DNA of 64,000 nucleotides from Limonium bicolor (taxonomy: Eukaryota; Streptophyta; Magnoliopsida; Caryophyllales; Plumbaginaceae). Below, piece by piece: positions 1 to 10,833 of the stretch (position 1 is its first letter; each line of letters starts with the position of its first letter). The notes below the pieces were generated by a model. That model had not been told where the DNA came from, made no database searches, and was given only the letters and a program-made list of their open reading frames with translations. The stretch spans positions 95,141,005 through 95,205,004 of the forward strand of contig CM041780.1 of assembly GCA_023374045.1 (NCBI GenBank). The letters are read 5' to 3'. Position numbers and translations under genes: made by a program.

Positions 1-94
1 TATGGATGACTTGGTGAATGGGAAAACCAAGGTGTGTATTGGAGTTAGTAGAGATGTTTAGTGACTATGAAGTAGTAGTTGTGGTAAGAGAACG

Positions 95-645
95 AAGGAT
101 ATAAAATCTGTAGCAAGAATTGTTGAATGGCATTGGAGAAACTAGGAGGATTTAGGTACTTGACCTTGGGAGTGAGTGTTGGACTTGAAAAGGAGAGGCA
201 ATGCATTGTAGGCATTGGAAATGGCTTTAGGAGAGGAAATTATGTATGGAGGAGGTGGGAACCAAAATCTGTAGCAAAGAGGTATTAAATTGCATTGTAG
301 AACTAAGAAGGGATAGTGTGCAAGATTTGGCAAGAGGAGAGTTGGACTTGGGTATAGGTAATGTAATGGCTTGGAATGTATTTGGGATGCTAGTAATGGT
401 ATTAGAAGTAGAAGTATTGGATATGAGCATTGGGCTTTAAAATCTGTAGCATAAGTGTAACAAAAACTGTTACAAGTGTTGGAAGAGAAGTGAGGGAATT
501 GTGTAAGTTGTTTGATGGATTTAGCAATGGATTTGGTGGATGAATTAAGGTGATTTAGAATGTTTAAATAGTACTAAAACTTGTTAGGATGTATGTAGGA
601 AGATTGGGGAAGCAATGGGTGAAATTGGGGAAAGAAAATAAAGGC
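95..645 (+). repeat. Degenerate ~170-bp direct repeats with a 'ctgtagca' core
   Basis: The string aaaatctgtagca recurs near 102, 264 and 438, and a variant (ggctgtagcaa) lies near 646. Between them 'ggcattgga', 'gttggacttg' and 'aatggctt' recur in similar order, which suggests about three old tandem units. They lie upstream of the palindrome array of LTR F and carry no coding signal. Confidence 0.45.
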
Positions 646-665
646 TGTAGCAAGGTTCTGCTACC

Positions 666-921
666 GTCCGACCCAGAGTCTGGGTCGGACAGTGGGTCGG
701 ATGGGGCTTAGGCAACGGCAGTAAACCTTTCTGGAAGGGTCCGACCCAGAGCCGTGGATCGGACGTGGGTCGGACAGGCAAAAAAAAAATCAAGGACGAA
801 GTTATTGACTTCGTCCGACCCGAGTCTGGGTCGGACAGTGGGTCGGATTGAGTCTGGACCACAGGACCGAAACTTACTGGAACGGTCCGACCCATAGGTT
901 GGGTCGAACGGTGGGTCGGAC
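666..921 (+). repeat. Palindrome array in LTR F (4 units, 72-74 bp spacing)
   Basis: Inverted repeats with arms gtccgaccca / tgggtcggac start at 666, 739, 813 and 885. The first is near perfect and the others partly decayed. Several are followed by an extra gtgggtcgga half-site. The array ends about 10 bp before the TATA box. Confidence 0.8.
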
Positions 922-930
922 GGCCCCAAC

Positions 931-938
931 TTATATAA
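931..938 (+). promoter_or_regulatory. TATA box of LTR F
   Basis: ttatataaaa lies directly after the palindrome array and before a poly-A and AT-dinucleotide tract. It is the likely core promoter of the LTR. Confidence 0.45.
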
Positions 939-2663
939 AAAAAAAAAAAAAATAATAATAGTAGTAACATTGTAATCATATGTATGTATATATATATAGA
1001 TATGTACATATATATGGGACTTAGTAATACACCATTAATGTAACACTAATGGTAAAGAAATAAGTATGTAAATGGGATACAAGTAAGAGGATTAGTTAAG
1101 GAAGATGAAAGTATAAGAACATTAAGTAACCCAAAGTAATGGGATAACGGGTAAGTACGGGAATAGAAGCTATGAATGTATTGTAATGCCTAGAATTGAT
1201 TGAACCATTTGGCATGTAGTCATTGGTTTGGGACTAGGACTCGAGGAACAAATAAGGAACTATGGAGCAAGGGAACACCGATAAAGTAAACCAACGGTGA
1301 AGGTATGATTTCTTCATGCCCTGTATCCTAATCTGGTTACCCAGATTTGTGTGCTTATTTGATCACCTAATAAGATAAATGCATGAATCGGATTTATTGC
1401 ACTTACTCTTTTTACATTGTTCTTGATATTTGTCTTGAACAATTTGTATAATTCATGAATATATGATTGATGATGACTTGTATTCGAATCTTGTATTGTA
1501 CTTAAGTATTGTATTGCATTTTGTATAAATGGGTATTGAGCATAGTAATGTGTATGTGGCTTGTATGAATGACTTTTGCTAATTCCTAACTACCTAACTC
1601 CTAACTTAAGTGAGTAAACTGGAACGAGTAGAAGTCCGATATAGCTTCGGCCACGCGTGAGGATGCGGAGTCACAAGAGGTTGGCTGCAATTCCTGACTC
1701 TTAAACTGGTCCGCGGCCCAAATCCCTTAAATGGGTAGCATCCCGGTTTGGTGAGTCAAGTAAATCCCGGAGGTGGGACGGAGTAGTCCCCAGGGCCGGA
1801 GGTCCCGACGACTTAACATGAGTAAGAGTAAGAGTAAGTAAGTATGTATGAGTATGAGTATGAGTATGTATGCGTATGTATGAAGTAACGAGTAAAAGAG
1901 TAATCTCCACCCGATTAACCCGGGTGGACCAATGAAGCTAACAAGAATTGTATATTGTGTATGTAATGTGTATGTGTAATTCGGAAAAAGGTGAGTATGT
2001 ATTGAATGGTTTATGTTGTACTTCTTGTATGTAATGAAGTGTATGTATGTGTGTATGTCTTGTGTAATGTATTGTAATATTATGTATAAGAGCATGTATG
2101 CATGTATGTTTGAATGAAATCAACCGCATGTATTCGACCAAGTGGTCGGCGTACCGTCACTAGTACGCGGGGTATGCGGTTATCATGCTCGGCGAAAGCT
2201 GACACCTTCGGGGGAACGTTTTTAGTGTGCAGGTACCGAAGCGGGTGTGGTCAAGGTAAGAGACCGGAGGCACACCCTTGTATTTAGAAGCAAGTAGCTT
2301 GTGAGGAACGGGTAGTAAGTAGTCTCTTAGTGAGTACGTATGAACTTGGAAGAGGTAGTATACTTGTATAAGGATCTTAGTAAACTCGGTATGTGGATTA
2401 TATTGTATTGTATTTGAAGTATTGTATCGAATGGAAGATTGTAGCATTTATTGGTATACGGAGTGTGTATGGTAGATATGTAACACGGGATTCCGGTCCA
2501 TCAGACCGATGCTGTATGTAGTAGCAGTAGCCTTGTTAGTCACGTGGGTGACTAACGGCTTTGTATCACCCTCTTTATGTAAGTATGTATCTGCTGCGTG
2601 TATCTGATGTGTAAGGAGATTGGACGGTAAGCACAGCATTAATGGTAGGGGTGTTACAAAAAG

Positions 2664-2675
2664 TGGTATCAGAGC
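2664..2675 (+). other. Primer binding site (initiator Met tRNA type) of element F
   Basis: tggtatcagagc lies 5 nt after the LTR end and is the standard plant PBS matching the 3' end of initiator methionine tRNA. The following leader (ctctgatgactggata) is shared with element G near 50,005-50,020. Confidence 0.85.
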
Positions 2676-3660
2676 GAAGTATCGCTCTGATGACTGGATA
2701 TACCGAGCTTAGGAATACCGAGTTAGGAATTAGACGCTTAGGGCTAAGGGCTGAGTGTTAGCATTAGAGATATGCTAGTTAGGAACCACCGGTGAGTACC
2801 GGATACCTACGATACCAGCCCTGCCCGCCGCAAACCCCATTGTATAACTTGGGAAAGGACGCCAGAGAGAAGAAAAGTCTTCTCATACTCGGGGAAAACC
2901 CGATCTGGCAGTTGCGAAGAAATCACACGGTAAACAAGAACCGACACGTAGTAGATTCCAGGAACCGGAAGTCCTGGAGATGGACCCCGGTTGAACCACA
3001 ACACCCGCACTTAATAGCGGTAGGATGAGCACTCCAACCACGAGGAGGCTACAACTTACAACAGCATGGGGCGATGTGCTTAGCATTCGTGAAACCTAGC
3101 TAGTCAACCAACAGCAGGAAAGAAGCACTAACCGTGCAACGGAATGGAAAAGGGAGCAGCAACGGAACCCGAGACACAAGTCTACGGGATAGTGATACTT
3201 GAATAATACCACCAACGGTATGCTAGCCGACTAAGGACATAGTCGGAAGCGGTTAACTCCAAAGCTACAACGCCACTAAGGTTGCAATACCTGGCCAATA
3301 TAGCTCAGACAACTACAAGAACAACCATGAGATATAATCCAATAGGACTACAAGAGTAGTGCCTAAACAAGGAAGGCTCAGTAACCACCACAGATGTGTG
3401 GGAACGAGCCACAAGGAACGACACTAAACCAAATAGAGTGGGAATCTCCAAGGATTGGAGAAGTACCCAGATCTACGACAGCCATGTCTAGACCACCAAG
3501 AAGCTACCTAAGGGATCGAGTATACCAATTATAGATCGATAAGATCAAGGGAAATGGTTGATGCCGAGATACACCCTCCATTTAACCTCCAAAACAACCT
3601 AAGAACATTGACGGAAATGGTTGATGCTTTGCTCCATGGAAAGAGGAAAGAATTGTGAAG
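2676..3660 (+). mobile_element. Decayed leader/gag region of element F
   Basis: This follows the PBS directly and should be leader and gag. No frame of useful length or Gag motif survives; the longest ORF (78 codons from 2,792) has no recognisable domain. Confidence 0.4.
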
Positions 3661-5035
3661 AAAATGAACATAAAATGACTAATTAAGCTTACCTAGGTAG
3701 CAAGGTGTTCTTCTATGTTCTTGGTGTGTTAGCCACGGTTTGGAGAAGCCAAATAGAGGTTGTAATGAGCTGCTGTCGGTAGGGATGAAGGCAAATGAAG
3801 AAAAGTAAGCTAATTTGCCTTATAAGTTAAGTTTATATTAATTAATGGAATAGTAATGGTGATTCACCAAATTGATTAGATATTTTGTGTTAATGCTGAA
3901 TGAGCTGTCTTCCCAGCTCCCTTGCTGCCGACTTCCAAGGGGTTATAAGGGTCATTAGTTGACCATTGACCATACTTGGTCAATTTCGCTTAAAAATGCA
4001 CTATTTAGGTTACTATTCATACTAAATTGCCCATTTTGATTTTTAATTTTCAAACTTTGATTTAGACTTTAAAATATAGTCTATCATGTCACATTAATAA
4101 TATAAATGATATACTCCAGTCTTTAAAATGACAAAAAGTCATTATCTTACAGCTCATACACAAAAACGTGTTTTAAGGAATTTTAGTGCACATTTTGAGT
4201 CGCAGGGTGTTTTTGAGCTCTTTTTTCTTTGAGAACAGTTTTGTTGTGTTCCTTACATGACATTTGATCATGGTATCCAATTTTATATCATTTAGAGGTC
4301 ATTAGACCTTTAAGGTTTTCTTAGAGCACATTTTTTCCCTACTTGACCTTAAAGCATGAAAATGCTTGTTCATTGTGTTGGAGTGTTGTCCAACAATTTT
4401 AATATGTTTAGTAATGTGTTATAATGCTTAGGACAAAGTTTTAGGTCCTAATAAGTTCATTTGGGTATTTATTTACCCTAAACAGTCAAAGGGTGCAATA
4501 TTTTGCTTTGTGTTGACCACTGTTGTTCTCAGTTGACTTTTAAGGCATGTTTAGGCCTTAGTCAATGTGATTAGATGTTTAATCCATGTTTTATTAGTTT
4601 GGGGTATTGCAGTTTTTCCTTTTATTTTTCTCCTAAATTCCCCGTTCTTCAATGAAAAAAAATCATGGTTGATTCAGAAACCTTTGCAAAATAGGGCTGA
4701 ATAATAAAAACCAATGATGAGTGTCTTGGCCACATTCAGAATTCTCTTGAAAAATAGAGCTGAGTGATGGAAACCGGAAAAAGGAGAGATTACAAAAATT
4801 CCCTTATGCAAAATAGCCTAAGAGTTTTTGATCGGTTTTGAAATTCTTTAATTTTATACCCATTAGTATGTTTTGATGGAATAAGGAAGTTTAAGTGATA
4901 CTTATGAAATAGAGTCAGGGAGTTGAGAATAATTATCTTATTGTCATTCTAGAGTTTACCTATTTTGTGCATAAGTAATTAGTCCTTTCTAATCTTGTTT
5001 TTCTCGAGGACTAGCAAAAGGTAAGTGTAGGGCCT
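3661..5035. other. AT-rich gene-free region; its right end is the 3' interior of element E
   Basis: No coding frame was recognised. The last bases (ctcgaggactagcaaaagg, then gtaagtgtaggg) match the polypurine-tract module that precedes the 3' LTRs of A, B and D. At least the right part is therefore the interior of an Athila-like element whose 3' LTR starts at 5,036. Confidence 0.4.
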
Positions 5036-5211
5036 TGAAAAGCCGTAGACTTATCATATTTTATGCATTAGATTTACTATTATAATTATCTAAATAAAGT
5101 AATATATGTGTTATTTATGTTAGATTATGTGTTAAAGTATATTATTTGTACAGTCTTATGTTTTAGTTGTTTTATATACAAGGAACGCATCTCTAGGCAG
5201 AAATTCCATTG

Positions 5212-5410
5212 ATGCCGGGCTCGGTGACGGGTTAGTTCTACACGGCATGAGCACAGAACAGAAAAGAGGCCTTGCCGGATGCGTTGCCGGGTAAATGCTA
5301 TCCGACATGAGTATAGAGTTGCTTCGGTTGACCATACGACAGCACATGTGTTCCACGTGATTTCCAACCGCTGCCGGGTGTGATGCCGGGTATATCCTAC
5401 CTGGCATATG
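5212..5410 (+). repeat. CCGG palindrome cluster in LTR E
   Basis: Imperfect inverted repeats with gccggg / (c)cggcat arms lie at about 5,212-5,249, 5,272-5,311 and 5,371-5,410. Further copies are near 6,102-6,141 and 6,155-6,195. The main cluster lies 115-310 bp upstream of the TATA box. Confidence 0.6.
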
Positions 5411-5523
5411 TACTATTTCATGCAGAATTGACGGTTTCGACCGTTAACAGTTAAGCACATTTCCCACGTGTGCCGGCTACCGATGATCCAGCACGAAGCC
5501 CGACAAGAGACATATTGAAGACT

Positions 5524-5531
5524 TATAAATA
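5524..5531 (+). promoter_or_regulatory. TATA box of LTR E
   Basis: tataaata follows the palindrome cluster at promoter-like distance. Confidence 0.5.
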
Positions 5532-6505
5532 GGCCGAGAGTCTACATCAATGGGGACATTCCAACATTGTATTACACTCCATTCCACGCTTCATTTCCGC
5601 CTCATTCCAAGTGTTGGTGTCCAAGGCATTTCTACGGATCCATCCACAAGAAGAAGAGAAGATTTCCTTTTCGGGTTAAGGTTATAACCAATCTCCTTCT
5701 CCCTCATGTATTCCTTCTTTATTTGAGTGGATGGTGAAGTAGGAATCCTTGTTAGGCTTTGGCTAGGGATGAATTCCTTCTATGTAAACAATATGATTAT
5801 TTCAATACAAATTCAAGCGTTCATTAAGATTCTGGTTCTTAAGGCAAAGGAATTAGTTGATCACTCATTCTCTTTATGCAAATTCTACTTGAGGGGGAAA
5901 AGCCCAAGAGTAAAATAGGTTAGACAAATCTTAGTGGTCTTTGATGTTTTCATCTATAACTTAGGGTTAGCATTAAAGATTGCGAGTTAATCCATCTTCC
6001 CCCATCTCCTTGTTCATTTTGTAGCATGACATATGCTCGATTTGTTAATGGGTTTTAAGTTTCTTGTTCGAAGCAAGAGAGTGGTTTTCACCATATGAAC
6101 GTGTCGGATGCACTGCCGGGAGCCTCCTGTCCGGCACATTCAAGAATTTGAATATGCCGTGCATCTGATGTCCGGTAGGACATCCGGCGCAATCATGTTG
6201 GTTGGTTAAGTTCGTGTCTTGAAGTTGCATTGCGTGATCATGTTGGTACTTAGGGTGGTTTAGTCCTAAACCTCGCATTTAGATAGGTTTTAGTTAATTA
6301 TTGTGTCATTTACATCTCCCCCCTTATTATTATACAATAGGCTTTTGCCCGGATTAGGACTAATTTTCTATAAGTCCCTTGGGTACGATACTCTCGGTCG
6401 TAATATACTTACACTATACTCCGACCGGGTTTTATTTTGCTACCCATAGTAGAGTTGTAGGATTAGTTTATTATTTTGTTCTTTTGTATATAGTTTATCC
6501 TAACA

Positions 6506-7812
6506 AATTCTCAGTTAGCAATAAAAGATAAGCCCGAAGTACAGAATGGAGTGGCTGATCATGTATCCCTGGTGAAATGTGCTGACGACGGTATACCAGT
6601 TAACGAGTACTTCCCAGATGAGTATGTGTTCAAGGTTGGTTTCATGGGAGATCCTTGGTATGCGGATATTGCGAACTATCTTGCTAAACAGATAGTGCCT
6701 CCAAAAATGACTTATCAGCAGCGTAAGAAGTTTTTCTCTACTGTCAAGTATTACCGGTGGGATGACCCATTTCTTTTCAAGGTATATGGTGATGGGATCA
6801 TCCGACATTGTGTACCAGAGACCGAAATACAAGACATCCTAAATCATTGCCATTCGAGGAAAGCTGGAGGACATTTCGGATCAGCAAAAATAGCCACCAA
6901 GGTATTGGAAGTTGGTTTCTTTTGGAAAACACTGCACAAAGATTGTCACACATATGTGGTTTCTTGTGACCACTGCAACGCCAAGGTAATATCTCTCGAC
7001 GACATGAAATGCCTCTAAACTCTATCTAAGAAGTTGAACCATTCGATTTATGGGGGATGGATTTCATGGGACCGTTTCCCTCATCGCACTCGAATCTTTA
7101 CATCTTGGTAGCAGTGGATTACATTACGAAATGGGCTGAAGCAATGGCCACACCTACCAACGATGCCAAGGTTGTGCTCTGGTTCTTAAAGAAAAATATC
7201 TTCTCCAGATTCGGTGTCCTTCGCGCAATCATAAGTGATGGAGGATCCCATTTCTGTAACAAGCAATTTGAGGCTTTGTTACAGACCAACGGACAGGCCG
7301 AAGTCACAAACAGGGAAATAAAATGGATTTTACAGAAATCTGTCAATTCATCTCGTAAAGATTGGTCTCTAAAGCTGGATGACGCCCTGTGGGCATACCG
7401 AACAGCCTTTAAGACACCTTTGGGTATGTCACCTTACAAGATGGTCTATGGAAAAGCTTGTCATTTGCCATTAGAGCTGGAACACAAATCGTTTTGGGCA
7501 CTCAAGGCCCTAAATTTTGATCTTCAAAAAGCTGGTGAAGAGAGGAAGTTCCAGCTATGTGGGTTGGATGAGTTCAGAGAAAAGGCATACGAAAATGCCA
7601 AGATATATAAGGAGCGGACAAAACGATGGCATGACAAGTTACTTATCAAGAGAGAGTTTCAGAACGGAGATCGTGTGTTGATGTTAAACTCCCGTTTGAA
7701 ACTGTTTACAGGTAAACTTAAATCTCGTTGGTCAGGTCCTTTTACCATCACTAATGTTTCACCATATGGAGTTATAGAGTTAATCAACAAGGAAGGTAAA
7801 CATTCAAAGTAA
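6506..7812 (+). pseudogene. Integrase region of element D (Athila pol 3' end)
   Basis: The frame is open from the LTR E junction and begins in the connector after RNase H (…KDK…VADH). An integrase H2C2 zinc-binding motif follows (H..GGH, then C..C near 6,830-6,990), and then the DDE core: D in MDFMGPF, D in SDGGSHF, E in [10 protein letters not shown]. The sequence [13 protein letters not shown] is characteristic of Athila integrase. Breaks: a one-base loss after the CDHC motif (about 6,978), an in-frame TAA near 7,018-7,036, and a loss of roughly 15 residues between the second catalytic D region and the E motif (near 7,284), which removes the usual YHPQT segment. The enzyme would be inactive. 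Confidence 0.85.
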
Positions 7813-7909
7813 ACGGATCACAGTTGAAACCCTATCAAGGTGGCGAAGTCGACACCGCTCATTCTACACTCTGGCTCAGAGATCCCGAATTATAAACAGA
7901 CAAAAACAA

Positions 7910-7958
7910 GGTCTAGCCAAAGACCAAAAAGATGGGCAGCTTGGTGGGAGGCAACCCA
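7910..7958 (+). other. Conserved post-pol stem-loop block (element D copy)
   Basis: ggtctagccaaagacc forms a perfect 5-bp stem (ggtct/agacc) around agccaa. It is followed by gggcagc and gggaggcaaccca. The same block follows the coding region in A and B. Similar blocks are a known signature downstream of Athila pol; its function is not established. Confidence 0.7.
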
Positions 7959-8670
7959 CTAGTATAAATCTCTTTTACACTTTCCTTTTTGCTTGATATA
8001 ATTTTCTTTTAATCTCTTGTGAATTGTTACATTCTGCTATTTTACCACAAGAGCCCCGACTTCCCTTTTTCAATAAATAACTCTGTTTGGTTCCACTTGA
8101 GTTCTCCTAGTTTTGCAGATTTAATCTCTCAGTTACCTCACTTTGATGCTAAACTGAACTCAAGTGTGGGGGAATATCATGGCATTGTTCATTATGGATC
8201 AGGGAGTCCTCTAACACTCTTGCTATTTAATTTCTGCATTTCTTGTGCTTGATTTATCTTTGTCCAATTTTGATGGTAATTTGTTTTCAGTAAAATCTTC
8301 TTTTTATTTTAAGTCCTTTGTGGTGATTTGGAGTAATAGTTTTTAATTCCTTAAAAAAAACAGCACGCGTCCGGATCAAACTTGTCCGGACGCACATCCG
8401 GCCGTTAATATCTAGACACGTCCGGATCCGGACATTAACCCGGACGTGGCTAAACGCGTGTTTTCTTCTTCCTTTTTTCTTTCTTCTTCCTTCTTACCTT
8501 TCTTCTTCTTTTGCACCCGACGCCATACTCCCCTCCCTCCTTTCATCTCTCCCGCACACGAACACCACCACCCACCACCACTACAAGCACCAGCGACACC
8601 AGGAGACCGCCCCGACGCAACAGACCGTCGCCGCCCAAACAGCTGCCCCGCGTTTTTCCCAATTAAGAAT
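7959..8670 (+). mobile_element. Element D 3' interior, first segment
   Basis: No convincing gene. A caagtgtgggggaat purine tract lies near 8,160. A CCGG palindrome cluster at 8,364-8,447 uses arms like acgtccgga / tccggacg, the same type as in the D LTR. The segment ends with agaat at the insertion point of element A. Confidence 0.7.
8364..8447 (+). repeat. Internal CCGG palindromes of element D
   Basis: acgcgtccggatc…gtccggacgc and acgtccggatccggac…acccggacgtgg are nested inverted repeats. They match the arms in the D LTR at 38,486-38,690. Confidence 0.7.
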
Positions 8671-8928
8671 TGATAAGTCAGGAATTTGTCTAAGTTTACT
8701 AGACTAATTCATGCTTAATTTTCTACATTATGACATTAACTTTCCTCTTTAATGCTTTAATTACTCTTCATTGTTATATTTGTCTCCAGTGATCGATTTC
8801 ATATGTTTTCAGGACAAAATACTCAACAAAGTGCTTAAATGAAGATTTTAGAGGTTAGAGCAACATGGGAAGTCAAACCAGAGTCAAATACAGATTTTCA
8901 TTCACCTTCTGCCTCTTTTCAGACTTGT

Positions 8929-9102
8929 TCCGGGTTTGCATATTGGTTTGCAACCCGGACCACAAGACCGGAGAAGCTACTGCCTTAAATTTCATATGTT
9001 CCGGGTTTGCATATGGGTTTGCAACCCGGACCAATACAGACGGAGAAGCTACTGCCTTAAATTTCATGTGTTCCGGGTTTGCATATGGGTTTGAAACCCG
9101 GA
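8929..9102 (+). repeat. Three 31-bp palindromes spaced 71-72 bp (LTR A)
   Basis: Units at 8,929-8,959, 9,000-9,030 and 9,072-9,102 have arms tccgggttt(g) / (c)aaacccgga around a variable centre. The spacers share gagaagctactgccttaaat, so the real unit is about 71 bp. The same module recurs four times inside the element. Confidence 0.9.
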
Positions 9103-9217
9103 ACAATACAGACGGAGCGCGGAGTTTCTGTTTCGAGATTGACGGAATTAATTATATCTTTTAACATTTGTGGCGGTCGTTTATTTTAGAGATAGATTAG
9201 AAGATAGAGACCGGTTA

Positions 9218-9225
9218 TTATAAAA
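9218..9225 (+). promoter_or_regulatory. TATA box of LTR A (5' copy)
   Basis: ttataaaagg lies about 115 bp after the last palindrome. The same box is at about 15,822-15,829 in the 3' LTR. Confidence 0.5.
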
Positions 9226-10104
9226 GGAGGAGCTTGGCCAACCTGAATCGACATCTTGAGCGCACAGAATAATCACGATACAGAGAGAATTAGTTGGAGA
9301 GCTTGGAGTCTGGTTTGGAGTTTGGAGCTTGGAGCAGAGCACAGAAAGGAGTTCACCACGGAGACTGAACAGAGTTTCTTCTTGTTCTCTATTATTGCTA
9401 AGCTTATTGTAAACATGTCAATGGCTGAGTAGTTCCCTTAGATTTCGGTTTGCTATGTATCCCTAAATTGACTATTCCTGTTCCTTTGTGATTTAATGCA
9501 ATTTAATTGAGTAAAGTTATTTTCCTTGCTTAATTTCTTTAATCGTTATAATTTGGCCAATTATAAGGATTAGTATTTTGTTAGCTTATATGTGACGACT
9601 GCGGCTTTCAATTGAATTCAGGGAAATAACCAGTTAGTTTAGAGACGGTAATTCCTCTAAATAGCTAATTGACTAATAAACTAGATTGTTCTTAAGGCGG
9701 TTAGTAAACAGTGGGTTCGTAACGAGAGTTAGAATTCGGTCTTTATTAACTAGTATTTGCTAAGCGGGAGACCGGAGGTAAATTATCTTAGTTCTAGGGT
9801 TTTACTCAGAATTATCTTTTAAATCACTTAGGGATAGGAATCACGGATTTAGGGTGCAGTAGTAAACCGGGATCTTCTTCTCCAAATCAGTTTCACAACA
9901 TTTATTTTCCTGCTTGTTATTGTTTTGCATGCCGTTTACAGTCTTTAATTGTCATCAAATCAAACCCCAATTTCCTGTTTTATTAATAAAGATTTAAACT
10001 AGACACATCGCCTCCTCTGGTTCGATACTTAGGGATTACTCTCTATTAAAACTTGCTAGAATTGACCGGTACACTTGCCGTTAGGTTATACCCCAACAAG
10101 TTTT

Positions 10105-10122
10105 TGGCGCCGTTGCCGGGGA
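10105..10122 (+). other. Primer binding site of element A
   Basis: tggcgccgttgccgggga lies 6 nt after the LTR. This is the usual Athila-type PBS, attributed to tRNA-Asp. Confidence 0.85.
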
Positions 10123-10833
10123 GGCACGGTTATTTAGTTTAGTCTTTATTATATTTTTCTTTGATTGTTATTTTGTTTAGTTTAGTTCTGATTTGCGAAT
10201 TCTGTTTTGTTTTAACATTCACGTTTTATTTATTCTTTTTCTGTTTCGTTTTGTTAATTCGTTCGCTAGTACTAGTCGAGTCATTAGGTCATTAATCTTC
10301 ATTCTATTTAATCCTTTCTTTGCTTTTGGTTCGTTTAGATTAGTTTATCTTAATTAGCTAGAATTCCACGTTCGCTTTGGTAGATCTTGTTTGTTTTATT
10401 TTATTTTATTTTTTTCTTCTATTATTGTTTTGTTCTGTTTGTCTAATTTATTTATTTGTAATTGTTCTGTTTTACTCGATTTTGGTTATTTATTCTTTTA
10501 GTCTTTCTGTTTTCAATTTTCTTATTATTTTGTTTAACGTCAGATTTTATTTAGTTTAGTTATTAGGATAGCTTTATTATTTTAGGGATTTTATCTTTGT
10601 TCTGTTTTGATTTCTGTCTAGATTTTGTTTTAGGTATTCTTTTATCTTTTAGATTTTATTTCTGATTTTATTCTTTTATTTGAATATTTTGTGCTTAGTA
10701 GTTAGGAATTTTATCTGCATATTTTGTGGGTTAATTTCTTTTTATCTTTTTCTGATTTTCTGTTATTTTATTCTAATTATTGCTGCCCTTTTAATTTGCG
10801 CTATTATAGTTTCAGTTTACTAACTCTCGGTTT
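10123..10833 (+). mobile_element. Leader of element A
   Basis: T-rich 5' leader between PBS and gag. No gene or recognisable RNA motif was seen. Confidence 0.6.

Larger units (their letters stand above)
1..2658 (+). mobile_element. LTR of a chromovirus-like Ty3/gypsy element (family F), left limit not seen
   Basis: The right end, ggggtgttaca, is followed after five bases by a primer binding site, so this is a 5' LTR. The body resembles LTR G at 48,640-49,976: both contain 'ataagatgcatgaa'-like text after a 'ggtatgat' motif, an 'atcaaccgcatg' block and a 'cggtc..tcagacc' block in the same order. U3 contains degenerate repeats, a palindrome array and a TATA box; the part after about 1,300 is the region shared with G. 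Short ORFs inside are chance. The left boundary may lie outside the window. Confidence 0.6.
5036..6505 (+). mobile_element. 3' LTR of Athila-like element E
   Basis: It starts TGAAAAGCC after a purine-rich tract and ends CCTAACA, directly abutting the in-frame integrase region of element D at 6,506. A block near 6,360-6,440 (gggtacgatactctcgg) resembles the pre-3'-end block of Athila LTRs. A tataaata box is at 5,524. The left partner LTR is not in view, so the expected 5-bp duplication (aattc on the right) cannot be confirmed. Confidence 0.65.
8671..10098 (+). repeat. 5' LTR of element A
   Basis: Bounded by TGATAAG and CCCCAACA, with TSD agaat on its left and the PBS on its right. U3 holds three 31-bp palindromes and a TATA box. 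The 3' LTR differs by one substitution and seven deletions. Confidence 0.95.

Noticed and set aside
584..1009. 141-codon minus-strand ORF
   Set aside because: It runs through the palindrome array and a poly-A tract; composition is low-complexity with no domain.
8446..8673. 75-codon plus-strand ORF (S/F then P/H-rich)
   Set aside because: Lies in element D non-coding DNA across the A insertion point; no conservation evident.
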